A stretch of DNA of 64,000 bases from Streptosporangium amethystogenes (GTDB lineage Bacteria > Actinomycetota > Actinomycetes > Streptosporangiales > Streptosporangiaceae). Below are positions 28,601-36,407 of this stretch, piece by piece. The notes below the pieces were generated by a model, which was given only the letters and a program-made list of their open reading frames with translations, had not been told where the DNA came from and made no database searches. The first letter of the stretch is position 1; each line of letters starts with the position of its first letter. The position numbers were made by a program, and so were the translations under genes. The stretch is from the NCBI RefSeq assembly GCF_000721075.1, contig NZ_JOEQ01000012.1, forward strand, positions 248,001-312,000, given 5' to 3'.

Positions 28601-31600
28601 CCACGGGGCAACGCCTCCGGCGCCACGCCTGAGGACTTCACCACCACAATGCGCTACGACCTCGCCGGGCAACTCGTGGAGGAGAAGTCCCCGCAGGTGA
28701 AGATCGACAAGGCCGGATCCGCCACCAACGGGCGCCCCACGGTGAGATACGGCTACGACAGCGCCGGGCTCCTGACCCAGAACGTCGATGCCGAGGGGCG
28801 GGCCGTCACCTCGGCATTCGACAGGGTCGGCCGCCTGACCTCAACCACCTTGCCGTCCTACACCCCGCCAGGCACGCCTTCTGCTCCTGCCGGACAGCAG
28901 GCTCACTGGAAGTTCGACGAGGCATCGGGTACATCAGCCGCCGATGCCACCGGGCACAATCATGCACTAACTCTGGCAGGCACCACCGCATGGGAGAGCG
29001 GCAAGACAGGCAACGGGCTGCATCTGAACAACGGCAACGGCTACGCCCAGACCACGGGCCCGGTGCTCGACACCTCTGCCAGCTACACCGTGGCCGGATG
29101 GGTGAAACTCGACGACCTGACAACCTGGCAGACCGCCGCGGCCCAGGTCGGAACGACCGCCAGCGCGTTCACCCTGACCTATGACCCTGACGTGCACAAA
29201 TGGATCTGGTCGCTCACCGGCTCCGATGCCGGCAATCCAGCCTCCGAGCACGTCGAGGCCAACACCCCTGCGCAGACGGGGACCTGGACCCATCTGGCCG
29301 GTGTGTACGACAGCGCCGCGCAGAAGATCCGTCTCTACGTCAACGGCACCCTCAACGACGAAGCACCCTTCAGCTCTGCCTGGAACGCCACGGGCCCCTT
29401 CGTCGTCGGCCGGGCACTCAACGACGGAGACCATGTCGATTACCTACGGGGATCCATCGACGACCTGTACGCCTATCCGAGAGCACTGACCGACCAGGAA
29501 ATCACCGCCCAGTACAACAGCACCGGTAGCACGCCCTGCACTCCTCCGACCTGCCCGACTGGCCCGGTAACCCCCAAGATGAGCTATGGCTACGACGCGG
29601 CTGGTCAGATGACCAGCTTCACCGACCCGCGTGGCCATGTCACCTCCGCCGAATACGACGCACTGGGCCGCCAGGTCCGGGTGACCGACCCCGGCCCGTC
29701 TGGGCCCGGCGGTAAATGGGTATCGGAGTACGACCTGTTGGGCGAACTACTCGCAGTGATCGACCCCACCGGCGCGCGTAGAGAGGCCACCTACGACGAC
29801 CTCGGCCGGAAAATCACCGAGACCCAGATCGAGCGCAAGCCCACCACCGCCGCGCACACCACGACGTTGACCTACGACACCGCAGGCAACCTCACAAAGA
29901 GCGTCGTGTCGGGTAACAAGACCACCAGTTACACGGTCAACGCCGCCGGGCAGGTCACCGCCATCACTGACCCGCTTCTCAAAACATCCGCCATTGGATA
30001 CGACTTCCTGGGCCGAACCGCCAAAGTGACCGACCCGCTGAGTAACGCCACCGAGGCCGAATACGATCTGGCTGGACGACAGGTCACTGCCAGGGACCTC
30101 ACCAACACCGGAGCAGTCGTTCGAACATTCGGCTTCGGCTACGACCCGGCGGGAAACCCGACCAGTCGCACCTCCGCTGAGGGGCACACCACCCAGAAGG
30201 AATTCGACGCCCTGGGCCGAATGACCGCGCTGATCGAGCCGGTCTCCGCCAGCAAATCGATCACCTCGACGTTCGGCTACGACACCACCGGGGCACGCAC
30301 CCGCACCACCGACGGCCGAGGCAACGCGACCTGGACCAGCTACAACACCCTCGGCCTGGTCGAATCAGTCATCGAACCACCGACCACGGCCCACCCCGGA
30401 GCGACCGACCGGACCTGGACCACCGTCTACGACGCGGCGGGCAATGCCGTCTCCACGCTGCAGCCGGGCGGAGTGCGTATCGACCGGCAGTTCGACCCGC
30501 TCGGCCAGATGGTGAAGGAGACCGGCAGCGGTGCGTCAGTGGCCACCCCCGAGCGCAACGTCACCTACGACCAAGCGGGCCGAGTGACTGCGATCGGCGA
30601 CTACACCTTGGAGTACAACGACCGCAGCCTGCTGACCAAGGCATCCAAGGCGACCAACCAGATCGCCGCCTACGCCTACGATGACCTGGGCAACCCCACC
30701 CAGCGTATCGACGCCACCGGCACCGCGAACTACACCTGGGACAACGCCAGCCAATTGAAGACCGCTGGCGACCCGGTGACCGGACGCACCTGGACCTACG
30801 GCTACGACGACGCCGGTCGGCTCACCACCAAGACCTCTGCGAGCCCGGTCAACACCCAGAGCTACGTCTACGACGCCGTCGACCGGCCCACCTCCCAGAC
30901 ATTGAAGAACAGCTCCGGCACCGAGCTGTCGAAAATCGTCTATGAGTGGGACAAGGACGACAACCTCACCACCAAGACCACCACCGGCACCGCCGGAGCG
31001 GGCACCAACACCTACGGCTACGACCACGCCGGACGCCTGACCTCCTGGACCGCCCCCGGGGGTGCCACCACTGCCTACGAATGGGACGACTCCGGTAACC
31101 GCACCAAGGCCGGGGACAAGACCTTCGTCTACGACGAGCGCAACCGGCTTACCTCCGGTGCCGGCACCGACTACACCTACACCCCCCGTGGCACCGTGGC
31201 GTCGGAGACCAAGGCCGGCGTCACCCGCAACCTCACCTTCGACGCCTTCGACCGTCTGATCTCCGACGGAGATGCCTCCTACGGCTACGACGCGCTGGGC
31301 CGGATGACGTCGCGCACCAAGGGGGCAGAGCAGCAGCGCTTCACCTACTCGGGCCTGGAAAACGACATCGTCGCCGTCACCGACGGCGCGGGCAGCAGCC
31401 TGGCCAAGTACGGCCGCGACCCCTTCGGCGGCCTGCTCAGCCTGCAAGAAGGCGCCGGACCGGCCCTCGGGACCATGACCGACCTACACGGCGACGTGGT
31501 GGGCACCTTCTCCGGCACCGCACTGGTCGACTCGGTCGCCTACGACCCGTTCGGCGCGGTCACCCAGCGCTCCGGCACCCAGCGCACGCTGGGCTATCAA

Positions 31601-32971
31601 GGTGAGTACACCGACCCGGACACCGGCAAGGTCAACATGCACGCCCGCTGGTACCAACCCGGCACCGGCACCTTCTCCTCTCGCGACGACTGGACCCTCA
31701 ATCCCAACCCATCAATCCAGGCCAACCGCTACGGCTACGGCAACGGCAATCCATTGGTCAACGTTGATCCCAGTGGACATGCACCCTGTTGGGCGATAGG
31801 ACGGATATTCGGCGGCCTCTGGGGTCTTAATTGTAAGTTACTTACCGAAACCGAATGGGTGGGTCGTCTGCAACCTGCTGTTGCGACAGGTCCTTGCAAT
31901 GGACCAATGGACCCGCGCGCACACTGTCCCGGCGCCCCAGCTAATTCAACCAAAAGTTCTGGCTGCAAAACACCAAGCTTTCCCGGATGCCCACCTAAGC
32001 AAACCGGCAGCAGCGGCAGCAGCATGAAAGGTAGTACCCAAAGCGCTCCGGCCGGCAACAATCCCTGCCGCAACTGCGGCAGTAATCCTGCCCCTAAGCA
32101 GCCGAAACCAAAGCCGAAGCCGAAGCCGTATAAGCCTGACTTTGACCCGAACAGCAAGGACTTCATAAACGATCCGAATAACGCAACCGAAGATCGGAAT
32201 CCACCTACTCCTGACGAGCTCCACTGTAATTACGGCCGGGAACGCCCTGAGAACTTCGGCGGCTGTACAGGTGGAATCGATATCATTGGTGGTGGCGGGA
32301 GCGGCGGTGGTGGCGGGAGCGGAATCATTTGCAATGGATGGGTTTGCGAGACAGACCTCATCCCTAGCCCTACTCGGCCCACTGATACCGAAACTGAACC
32401 TGACGGCGATACGGATACAGAGCCTGCGGGTCCAGAATCTGGCGATGGTGGTGGCCACAATCCGGCAGAGACATGTGATCAAACAGTAATTAACTATTGG
32501 GATCTAGATCACCTCAGTCGTCCTACAGGAGCGAACGCGATCTATTGCGACGGGAGCATCCCCAAAGGCCAGCCAGCCGCTCCCTGGATGAAGCCTCCAG
32601 GATGGCCTGGAACACCAGGTGCCAGTAATCCGACGAATCCGGCTGGACAAAAGGGGCAGAGGAAGTATGCTAGATGTCACCTCATCGGCAATCAGCTTGG
32701 GGGAGCAGGGCAGGGCGAAGATGGTAAAAAGAATCTAGTGACCTGTCTTGCGTACCCCGTTAATTCACCCGTAATGAGAGACAGAATCGAGAAGAACGTG
32801 AAGGACGCCATCAGACATGGCGGTGTAACCAGATACCAAGTAACCCCGAAGTATGATGGAAATTCACTAACACCCGACAGCTTCGAGCTTAAGGTTGAAA
32901 GTGAAACCTATAATGATCATATATGTCTTAAGAACGACAGTACGGCAACGGTGACCAATGGCGCTTGCTGA
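25559..32971 (+). CDS. RHS/YD-repeat polymorphic toxin, main part with nuclease tip
   Basis: About 2,470 residues continuing the RHS protein in the -1 frame; 25559 is the junction, not a start codon. Order: a DUF6531-like VNGQEFHQLPGNYTTAATDL region ending GLFGAGWSTRWDM; a first LamG/concanavalin-like domain (bases ~26220-26870); many YD repeats (YDxxGR); a second LamG domain (~28890-29520); more YD repeats; the RHS core (~31360-31790) ending NRYGYGNGNPLVNVDPSGH; then a variable tail. The tail has Cys/Pro-rich and Gly-rich linkers and ends in a DNA/RNA non-specific endonuclease (Endonuclea_NS_2-like): RCHLIGNQLGG with the catalytic His at 32678-32680, then KNLVTCLAYPVNSPVM. RHS shells encapsulate and deliver the C-terminal toxin to rivals. 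The tail has clearly lower GC than the core. The immunity gene overlaps its 3' end. Confidence 0.85.
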   Translation, partial: VNGQEFHQLPGNYTTAATDLSVATAGLPLSVTRSYNSMDPRTDGLFGAGWSTRWDMKLIPEVRGSLVSVLVTYPDGRRVRFAANGDGSYQPPPGMYATLAEVTGGGWRLMDKSSTSYLFDAQGRLTKVTDGRGRTQDLVYGTGGKLEKVTATGGRSLTFAWTGAHVTSVSSDPVDGSAITWTYHYEGDKLTAVCAPIAAPNCTRYTYDSGSQYRGIVQDAEPYGYWRLGETSGWEAKDLGSGAGSAEYSQIAAYAKPGALAGTPDTAVEFSTSRVSLPQHALAHLGDQVSMELWFKTTQSGVLMAATDAYGSVPQGPMLYVGTDGKLRGAFKMVSSPMASAAAVNDNAWHHVVLTVAGDTQVLYLDGAQIGTMTGSVNPWRPYAAVGNGIVAQGSAPGLPTGTGSQEFPFKGLVDEVAVYGKPLTAAEVALHHAARAEAPHKLTKIELPSGRVWASNTYDAGSERITTHVDQHGGTWKLGAPAYSWSTGTSTVTVTDPNNNTLGYAYDAWRGYRLVSRTDQLGKITKYEYDTGGFPSKVTDPNNNVTEQVNDARGNVTAIKTCRAAGSCQTTRQTFYRNTADEFDPRNDQVTISRDARSAGATDNTYATTIEYTPQGEVAKQTTPATSDFPSGRSAAFTYTDGTEPAVGGGTTPAGLRKSAKDSKDNETTYRYTSAGDLAEQTSPAGLKIQFVHDALGRVTSRTEVSQAHPDGVVTTSTYDGLGRVLTHTGAGVKNEITDVTHTRQTRYAYDTDGNKLTETAVDLTGDDPDRKISYTYDSAGRVETVTGPEGAVASVTWNTDGTRASITDEKGTVYTYAYTKRGELTSTTIKNWTGSPVAPQAAQDVVLESFSYDPAGRLAGEADAMGRKTSYNYFTDNRLSQVVGDDVRLNGSTTTTDVVLEANTYDAAGNLTKQVTGGGKATEDHVYDAAGRLTSTTFDPATLKRKTAYTYDAVGNVTREDFTGAGSTRLESTLYAYNALGQVTRQTVENGADDLVSTWSYDDRGLVTEATDPRGNASGATPEDFTTTMRYDLAGQLVEEKSPQVKIDKAGSATNGRPTVRYGYDSAGLLTQNVDAEGRAVTSAFDRVGRLTSTTLPSYTPPGTPSAPAGQQAHWKFDEASGTSAADATGHNHALTLAGTTAWESGKTGNGLHLNNGNGYAQTTGPVLDTSASYTVAGWVKLDDLTTWQTAAAQVGTTASAFTLTYDPDVHKWIWSLTGSDAGNPASEHVEANTPAQTGTWTHLAGVYDSAAQKIRLYVNGTLNDEAPFSSAWNATGPFVVGRALNDGDHVDYLRGSIDDLYAYPRALTDQEITAQYNSTGSTPCTPPTCPTGPVTPKMSYGYDAAGQMTSFTDPRGHVTSAEYDALGRQVRVTDPGPSGPGGKWVSEYDLLGELLAVIDPTGARREATYDDLGRKITETQIERKPTTAAHTTTLTYDTAGNLTKSVVSGNKTTSYTVNAAGQVTAITDPLLKTSAIGYDFLGRTAKVTDPLSNATEAEYDLAGRQVTARDLTNTGAVVRTFGFGYDPAGNPTSRTSAEGHTTQKEFDALGRMTALIEPVSASKSITSTFGYDTTGARTRTTDGRGNATWTSYNTLGLVESVIEPPTTAHPGATDRTWTTVYDAAGNAVSTLQPGGVRIDRQFDPLGQMVKETGSGASVATPERNVTYDQAGRVTAIGDYTLEYNDRSLLTKASKATNQIAAYAYDDLGNPTQRIDATGTANYTWDNASQLKTAGDPVTGRTWTYGYDDAGRLTTKTSASPVNTQSYVYDAVDRPTSQTLKNSSGTELSKIVYEWDKDDNLTTKTTTGTAGAGTNTYGYDHAGRLTSWTAPGGATTAYEWDDSGNRTKAGDKTFVYDERNRLTSGAGTDYTYTPRGTVASETKAGVTRNLTFDAFDRLISDGDASYGYDALGRMTSRTKGAEQQRFTYSGLENDIVAVTDGAGSSLAKYGRDPFGGLLSLQEGAGPALGTMTDLHGDVVGTFSGTALVDSVAYDPFGAVTQRSGTQRTLGYQGEYTDPDTGKVNMHARWYQPGTGTFSSRDDWTLNPNPSIQANRYGYGNGNPLVNVDPSGHAPCWAIGRIFGGLWGLNCKLLTETEWVGRLQPAVATGPCNGPMDPRAHCPGAPANSTKSSGCKTPSFPGCPPKQTGSSGSSMKGSTQSAPAGNNPCRNCGSNPAPKQPKPKPKPKPYKPDFDPNSKDFINDPNNATEDRNPPTPDELHCNYGRERPENFGGCTGGIDIIGGGGSGGGGGSGIICNGWVCETDLIPSPTRPTDTETEPDGDTDTEPAGPESGDGGGHNPAETCDQTVINYWDLDHLSRPTGANAIYCDGSIPKGQPAAPWMKPPGWPGTPGASNPTNPAGQKGQRKYARCHLIGNQLGGAGQGEDGKKNLVTCLAYPVNSPVMRDRIEKNVKDAIRHGGVTRYQVTPKYDGNSLTPDSFELKVESETYNDHICLKNDSTATVTNGAC

Positions 32972-33509
32972 TCTAGAGATACTTATAGGTGCACCCCATG
33001 CGACTCCACCTCCTATCGATTGGAGGAGAATGGAGGATGGAATGGGACTGGAGTATCCAGCCGATTACAAAGAGTTCACATCTCGCTATGTGAGCATAAA
33101 AATCGCGGATTTCTTGTACGTTCGCAATCTAGGGATGCACTCATCAAGCCAAGAGAGAGACTACGTCCTCGACGCAGTGGGCTGGCTTCATGAATTCAAC
33201 CAGCGCGGCCATATTGATATATTGGATAATGCTGGAAACGAAGCGCGGGTGCCGGCATTCCAGATCTATCCCGAGCCGTTCGGCCTCTACCCATGGGGGA
33301 CCACGGATAATGGAGATATGTGCTTCTGGCTTACGCGCCCAGGATCTCAAAATTGGACTGTCGTCATTAAGGGAAATGGACTTTGGTGGCACCATCCAGG
33401 ATCCCTTACGGATTTCTTGATCAAACTTGCGTCAAACACACTCGCCTGCCCATTGTTCCCCGATAATCTCGAACTGGACAGCCTTCCCCTTTTTATAGAA
33501 AGTGACTGA
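32958..33509 (+). CDS. SUKH (SMI1/KNR4) family immunity protein
   Basis: A 183-residue cytosolic protein with the SUKH pattern: IDWRRMEDGMGLEYPADYKEFTSRY near residue 18, then DFLYVRNLGMHS, a PFGLYPWGTTDNGDMCFWLT strand pair (about 108-127) and a C-terminal helix SLTDFLIKLAS. SUKH proteins are common immunity partners of nuclease toxins. The start codon lies inside the last codons of the RHS gene (14-base overlap), so the two should be translated together and this protein should neutralise the nuclease tip. GC is markedly lower than in the chromosome core, matching the toxin tail and suggesting transfer as one module. Confidence 0.87.
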   Translation: MALADLEILIGAPHATPPPIDWRRMEDGMGLEYPADYKEFTSRYVSIKIADFLYVRNLGMHSSSQERDYVLDAVGWLHEFNQRGHIDILDNAGNEARVPAFQIYPEPFGLYPWGTTDNGDMCFWLTRPGSQNWTVVIKGNGLWWHHPGSLTDFLIKLASNTLACPLFPDNLELDSLPLFIESD

Positions 33510-33730
33510 TTATTGGATCCGCATGCACCACGAAGCGTCAACGAATTGATAGTCAATTCTCCGACAAAAAGAGAGCCTCAGTCAGGGAACGTATAGCCCG
33601 TGTAAAAAAGCCGCGCCAGTCATGCCAGAACTGAGATAAACGGCACCGTCGGAGGTAACGGGTGCGGCATTACATGCGAAGACCGGTAGGAGCGAACGCC
33701 AGGCCAGTGCCCCCAGGATGTGCTGGAAAT
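33510..33730. other. Non-coding stretch between immunity gene and remnants
   Basis: About 220 bases with no recognisable coding sequence on either strand. The lower-GC character of the immunity gene persists to about 33620, then the composition becomes GC-richer where the recombinase remnant starts. Confidence 0.45.
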
Positions 33731-34020
33731 CTGGCGGATGCTCAGGGTTCCGCCGGCTAGGTCCAGTTCCTTCCATTACCGACCGAACAGTTCCCCACAA
33801 CGTATGCCGGCCCGCACGGCCAGCAAGATCAGAGCGTGGAGCCGCATGCCGCACGCTGCTCCCAGCAGTATCCGGGTCTCTTCGGCGGTGAGAGGTTCGG
33901 TGCGCTGCCTGCGTCCGGGATTGGCCTGGACATTACGGGCAAGGTCTGCCTCGCGGACGGCATACTGAAGGACCGAATGCAGCAGGACGCACAGGTAGAC
34001 GATGGCCAGCGGTGCTGCAC
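33731..34020 (-). pseudogene. Tyrosine recombinase (integrase) remnant
   Basis: Reading the minus strand from about 34006, one frame gives LLHSVLQYAVREADLARN, then EPLTAEETRILLGAA, then RLHALILLAVRAGIRCGEL, an in-frame TAA at 33776-33778, and WKELDLAGGTLSIRQ in the same frame. This is the middle of a phage-type integrase: the end of the arm-binding domain, the start of the catalytic domain with the first catalytic Arg in the G-x-R-x-G-E-L box, and the LDLAxGTL strand. The N-terminus, the remaining catalytic residues and the stop-free frame are all lost, so it is dead. Confidence 0.75.
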
Positions 34021-34030
34021 GAACACCCGG

Positions 34031-34251
34031 TCGACCTCGCCGAGTGTCCGTTCGGTGAGCGCCGAATCTCCCGCTTTGGCGTGTGTCCAGGCCACTCGTT
34101 CCAATAGCAGAGCGCGGGTGAGCGGGGTGCTTGATCGCTCAGCACCCTTGACCGCCGTACGGGCCATCATGGCCGCCTCCCTGGGATCGCCCACGTTGGC
34201 CATCTGGTGCTCAACGAGGACAACTCTTCGATTCCCAGGCTCATGGCACAC
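34031..34251 (-). pseudogene. Remnant of an XRE regulator TPR-like domain
   Basis: The frame from 34251 gives VVLVEHQMANVGDPREAAMM, then GAERSSTPLTRALLLERVAW and HAKAGDSALTERTLGEVDRV. This matches the helical-repeat C-terminal half of actinobacterial XRE regulators. There is no helix-turn-helix part, and the frame runs directly into the recombinase remnant near 34025, so it is a fragment joined to unrelated DNA. It lies immediately downstream of an intact XRE gene in the same orientation but is not an obvious copy of its tail. Confidence 0.6.
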
Positions 34252-34266
34252 CGGAGAGCGGACGCT

Positions 34267-35490
34267 TCAAAGGATCTGCATGCGGATGCCGAGGCGGCGG
34301 ATGCGTTCTCTGTAGTTGTAGCGCTCCAGGTCCAGCAGGGTTCGTACGGCCTGACGGGCCATGGGGTGGTTGCGGATGAGGAGGGGGGCCGCTCTCTCGG
34401 CGTGTTCCAGTTCGGCGGTGGCGGCCTCGCGGTGGCCGCACCAGAGCAGGGCGCGGGCGTAGTCGAGATGGTGGTATCCGACGCGGTTGGCCTGTAGGCC
34501 CTTCGGGAGCCGGACCGTCTTTCCCCGGCTCACGGCCTGGGGCCCGTCACCGAGCTCGACCGCGACGGCGACCCCGTGGATGTCGACATTGGTCTGACTG
34601 GTGCACATCTCGTAGTAGTTGGTGCGCTGGCGAGGTCCGAGCCGGGTGACCGCCTCGCCCGCGAGGCGGTGTCGCGACCATGCCTCGGCGGCGTCGTTCT
34701 TGCGGGCCGCGGTGATCGCGGCGCACAGTTGCAGACCGCCCCAGACGGTCAGTGCCTCCGGTTGACCTGCGGTGTACTCGTCCTCGATGTTCGCGCAGGC
34801 CGAGTCGAGCACGGTGAGCGCGTCGTTCCACGAGGTGCTGGCCCACAGGTTTCGCGCGCGCCGCCACGTGGCCACCGGCAGGTGATAGGGATCCCCCGAG
34901 CGTTCGGCGGCCCAGTGGGTCCGGCTGGTCGCGATCAGGGAAAGGTCGGCGTACCCCAGGTCGTAGGCGACCGAGTCCGCCGCCCGGTAAGCGGCCCAGA
35001 GCAGTCCAAAAGCGGCGCTTCGGTCAGGCTCGGCGTACAGGTGGGTCGCCGCCTGGAGTTCGGAGAGCAGTGCCGGCAGTGCGTCGGCCAGCTCCGCGTA
35101 GCGGGTCTCTATCCGCAACAGGCTGGCACGCTCGGTCGCGGCGCGCAGTTCGGGCAGGGAACGCACCTCGCCGACCCATTCGGGGTCGAGGTCGTAGCGC
35201 TCCAGTTGGCGGCGGATCTCGGGGATCGCCGCGTGCCCCCGATCCTCCGCCGGGTTGTCGCCCCGGTAGGGGCGCGCGGTGAGCTCGTTGGGGTGCATGC
35301 GCAGGGCGCGGGCGAGAATGTTGATCAATGCGATGGAGTCCAGGGGGATGCTGTCGTTCTCGACTCCGGACATCCAGGACTGCGTCCGGCCGACCCGCCG
35401 GGCCAGTTCGGTCTGGGTGATGCCCATCCGCTTACGAGCACGCCGTACGCGCGTCCCCACACTCTCCGCCGCCGGGTCCAAGGAGGCCAT
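34267..35490 (-). CDS. XRE-family transcriptional regulator (paralog A)
   Basis: A 407-residue regulator. Residues ~12-60 form the helix-turn-helix (VGTRVRRARKRMGITQTELA, then GRTQSWMSGVENDSIPLDSI). The rest is a helical TPR-like domain typical of actinobacterial XRE proteins that respond to small ligands or peptides. ATG at 35490 was chosen because paralog B, also 407 residues, starts at the same place (MA-x-LDPAAESVGTRVRRARKR). The two proteins are very similar along their whole length (RDRGHxAIPEIRRQLERYDL, NLWASTSWNDAL, TRLGxRQRTNYYE). A shared element lies 42 bases upstream of both starts. Targets are unknown. Confidence 0.9.
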   Translation of the reverse strand: MASLDPAAESVGTRVRRARKRMGITQTELARRVGRTQSWMSGVENDSIPLDSIALINILARALRMHPNELTARPYRGDNPAEDRGHAAIPEIRRQLERYDLDPEWVGEVRSLPELRAATERASLLRIETRYAELADALPALLSELQAATHLYAEPDRSAAFGLLWAAYRAADSVAYDLGYADLSLIATSRTHWAAERSGDPYHLPVATWRRARNLWASTSWNDALTVLDSACANIEDEYTAGQPEALTVWGGLQLCAAITAARKNDAAEAWSRHRLAGEAVTRLGPRQRTNYYEMCTSQTNVDIHGVAVAVELGDGPQAVSRGKTVRLPKGLQANRVGYHHLDYARALLWCGHREAATAELEHAERAAPLLIRNHPMARQAVRTLLDLERYNYRERIRRLGIRMQIL

Positions 35491-35532
35491 GAGCTCACGG
35501 TAACCCGCGATGAAGCGTCTGGCTCCTTTCCT

Positions 35533-35560
35533 CGCCAAAGTATCAACCACGCTGATGTCG
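35533..35560. promoter_or_regulatory. Conserved element upstream of XRE paralog A
   Basis: A 28-base block beginning CGCCAAAGTATCA and ending CGCTGATGTCG recurs at 40757-40784 upstream of paralog B with 4 mismatches, and each copy lies exactly 42 bases from its start codon. It contains ATCA and TGAT as an inverted pair, suitable for autoregulation by a dimeric XRE protein. Confidence 0.6.
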
Positions 35561-35661
35561 CCATCTCTACGCGATCTTGAATTCGCTCTCCCCGGAGAAT
35601 TGAATGCCGGATCAAAGACCATTCACACGGATTGGTGTACGAACCTCCAGAGCCTCCAGAC

Positions 35662-35747
35662 AAGGGCTTGGGACCGTTCAGCGGCACGGGTCTCGTACGT
35701 GGCAAAGGGCTTGGGACCACCCAGTAGTACCGAGCCGTACGTGGGGG
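35662..35747. repeat. Imperfect 43-base tandem repeat
   Basis: Two units start AAGGGCTTGGGACC at 35662 and 35705 and both carry GTACGTGG near their ends; a decayed third unit begins at 35748 (AAGGGCAAAAGC). It lies in the gap between XRE paralog A and ridA, outside any gene. Confidence 0.65.
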
Positions 35748-35922
35748 AAGGGCAAAAGCTCGCCCAGGGCGACGAAGGGGCGCGAAGCCGTTCACCACTG
35801 ACGGGCCATATGAGATCACCGAAAATGGTGAACGGGTATATCTGCGCGGTGACAGCCGCCCCGGACCGAGACCTCGAACGGCTGCTGCCGTGCCGGTCCG
35901 GGCCGCCTCATCGTCCTGTTGT

Positions 35923-36330
35923 TCAATCGATGACCGCGGTGGCCTCGATCTCGACCAGGAGGTCGGGCTCGGCCAGTGCGGCGACGCCTATTCCGGTGAA
36001 CGGCGCAAGCGGGGTGATGCCCAGCTTCGCAGAGGCTCGGGCGATTCCCTCCATGAACAGGGGCATCTTGTCGGGGGTCCAGTCGACGAGGTAGACGGTC
36101 AACTTCGCCACGTCGTCGAAGGAAGCGCCGACCTCGGCCAGGGCGGTGGCGATGTTGAGGTAGCACTGCTCGACCTGGGCGGCGAGGTCGCCTTCGCCGA
36201 CTCTGCCCCCGTCGGCATCGCGGGCGACCTGGCCGGCGATGAAGACCAGTTTCGATCCGGTGGCGACCGACACCTGCCGGTAGATGTCGACCTTCGGCAG
36301 TCCTTCGGGGTTCACCAGGGTGATGGCCAT
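35923..36330 (-). CDS. RidA family protein (YjgF/YER057c/UK114)
   Basis: A 135-residue protein of the RidA/Rid superfamily, which hydrolyses reactive enamine/imine intermediates or related compounds. Visible family marks: VFIAGQVARDADG (about 29-41), DLAAQVEQCYLNIATALAEVGAS (about 48-70), DDVAKLTVYLVD and FTGIGVAALAEPDLLVEIEATAV at the C-terminus. The catalytic-type Arg before the end (canonical R105) is replaced in the TGIGV segment, so it may belong to a Rid1-7 subgroup rather than true RidA. It is divergent from a TetR gene with a palindrome between, so probably TetR-controlled. Confidence 0.88.
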   Translation of the reverse strand: MAITLVNPEGLPKVDIYRQVSVATGSKLVFIAGQVARDADGGRVGEGDLAAQVEQCYLNIATALAEVGASFDDVAKLTVYLVDWTPDKMPLFMEGIARASAKLGITPLAPFTGIGVAALAEPDLLVEIEATAVID

Positions 36331-36374
36331 GCTGACTCCTTGTCGTAAGGGCCCGTGGGTTCGGGGTTCCTAAA

Positions 36375-36396
36375 ACATAGCAGTGCAATGCTATGT
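36375..36396. promoter_or_regulatory. TetR operator between the Rid-family and TetR genes
   Basis: ACATAGCA-GTGCAA-TGCTATGT: perfect 8-bp arms with a 6-base spacer. It lies 11 bases upstream of the TetR start and 44 bases upstream of the Rid-family start, placed to control both. Confidence 0.75.
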
Positions 36397-36407
36397 ATTG
36401 TGACACC

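Larger units (their letters stand above)
35491..35922. other. Intergenic region with operator-like element and tandem repeat
   Basis: About 430 bases holding the conserved upstream element of XRE paralog A (35533-35560) and a 43-base tandem repeat (35662-35747). No open frame here has family resemblance. Confidence 0.55.

Noticed and set aside
33530..33640. Possible attachment site near the recombinase remnant
   Set aside because: I saw no tRNA gene and no convincing direct repeat pair bounding the accessory region, so no att site is called.
35662..35760. Possible CRISPR array
   Set aside because: Only two full units, diverged, with no spacer-like unique sequence between repeats and no cas genes in the window.
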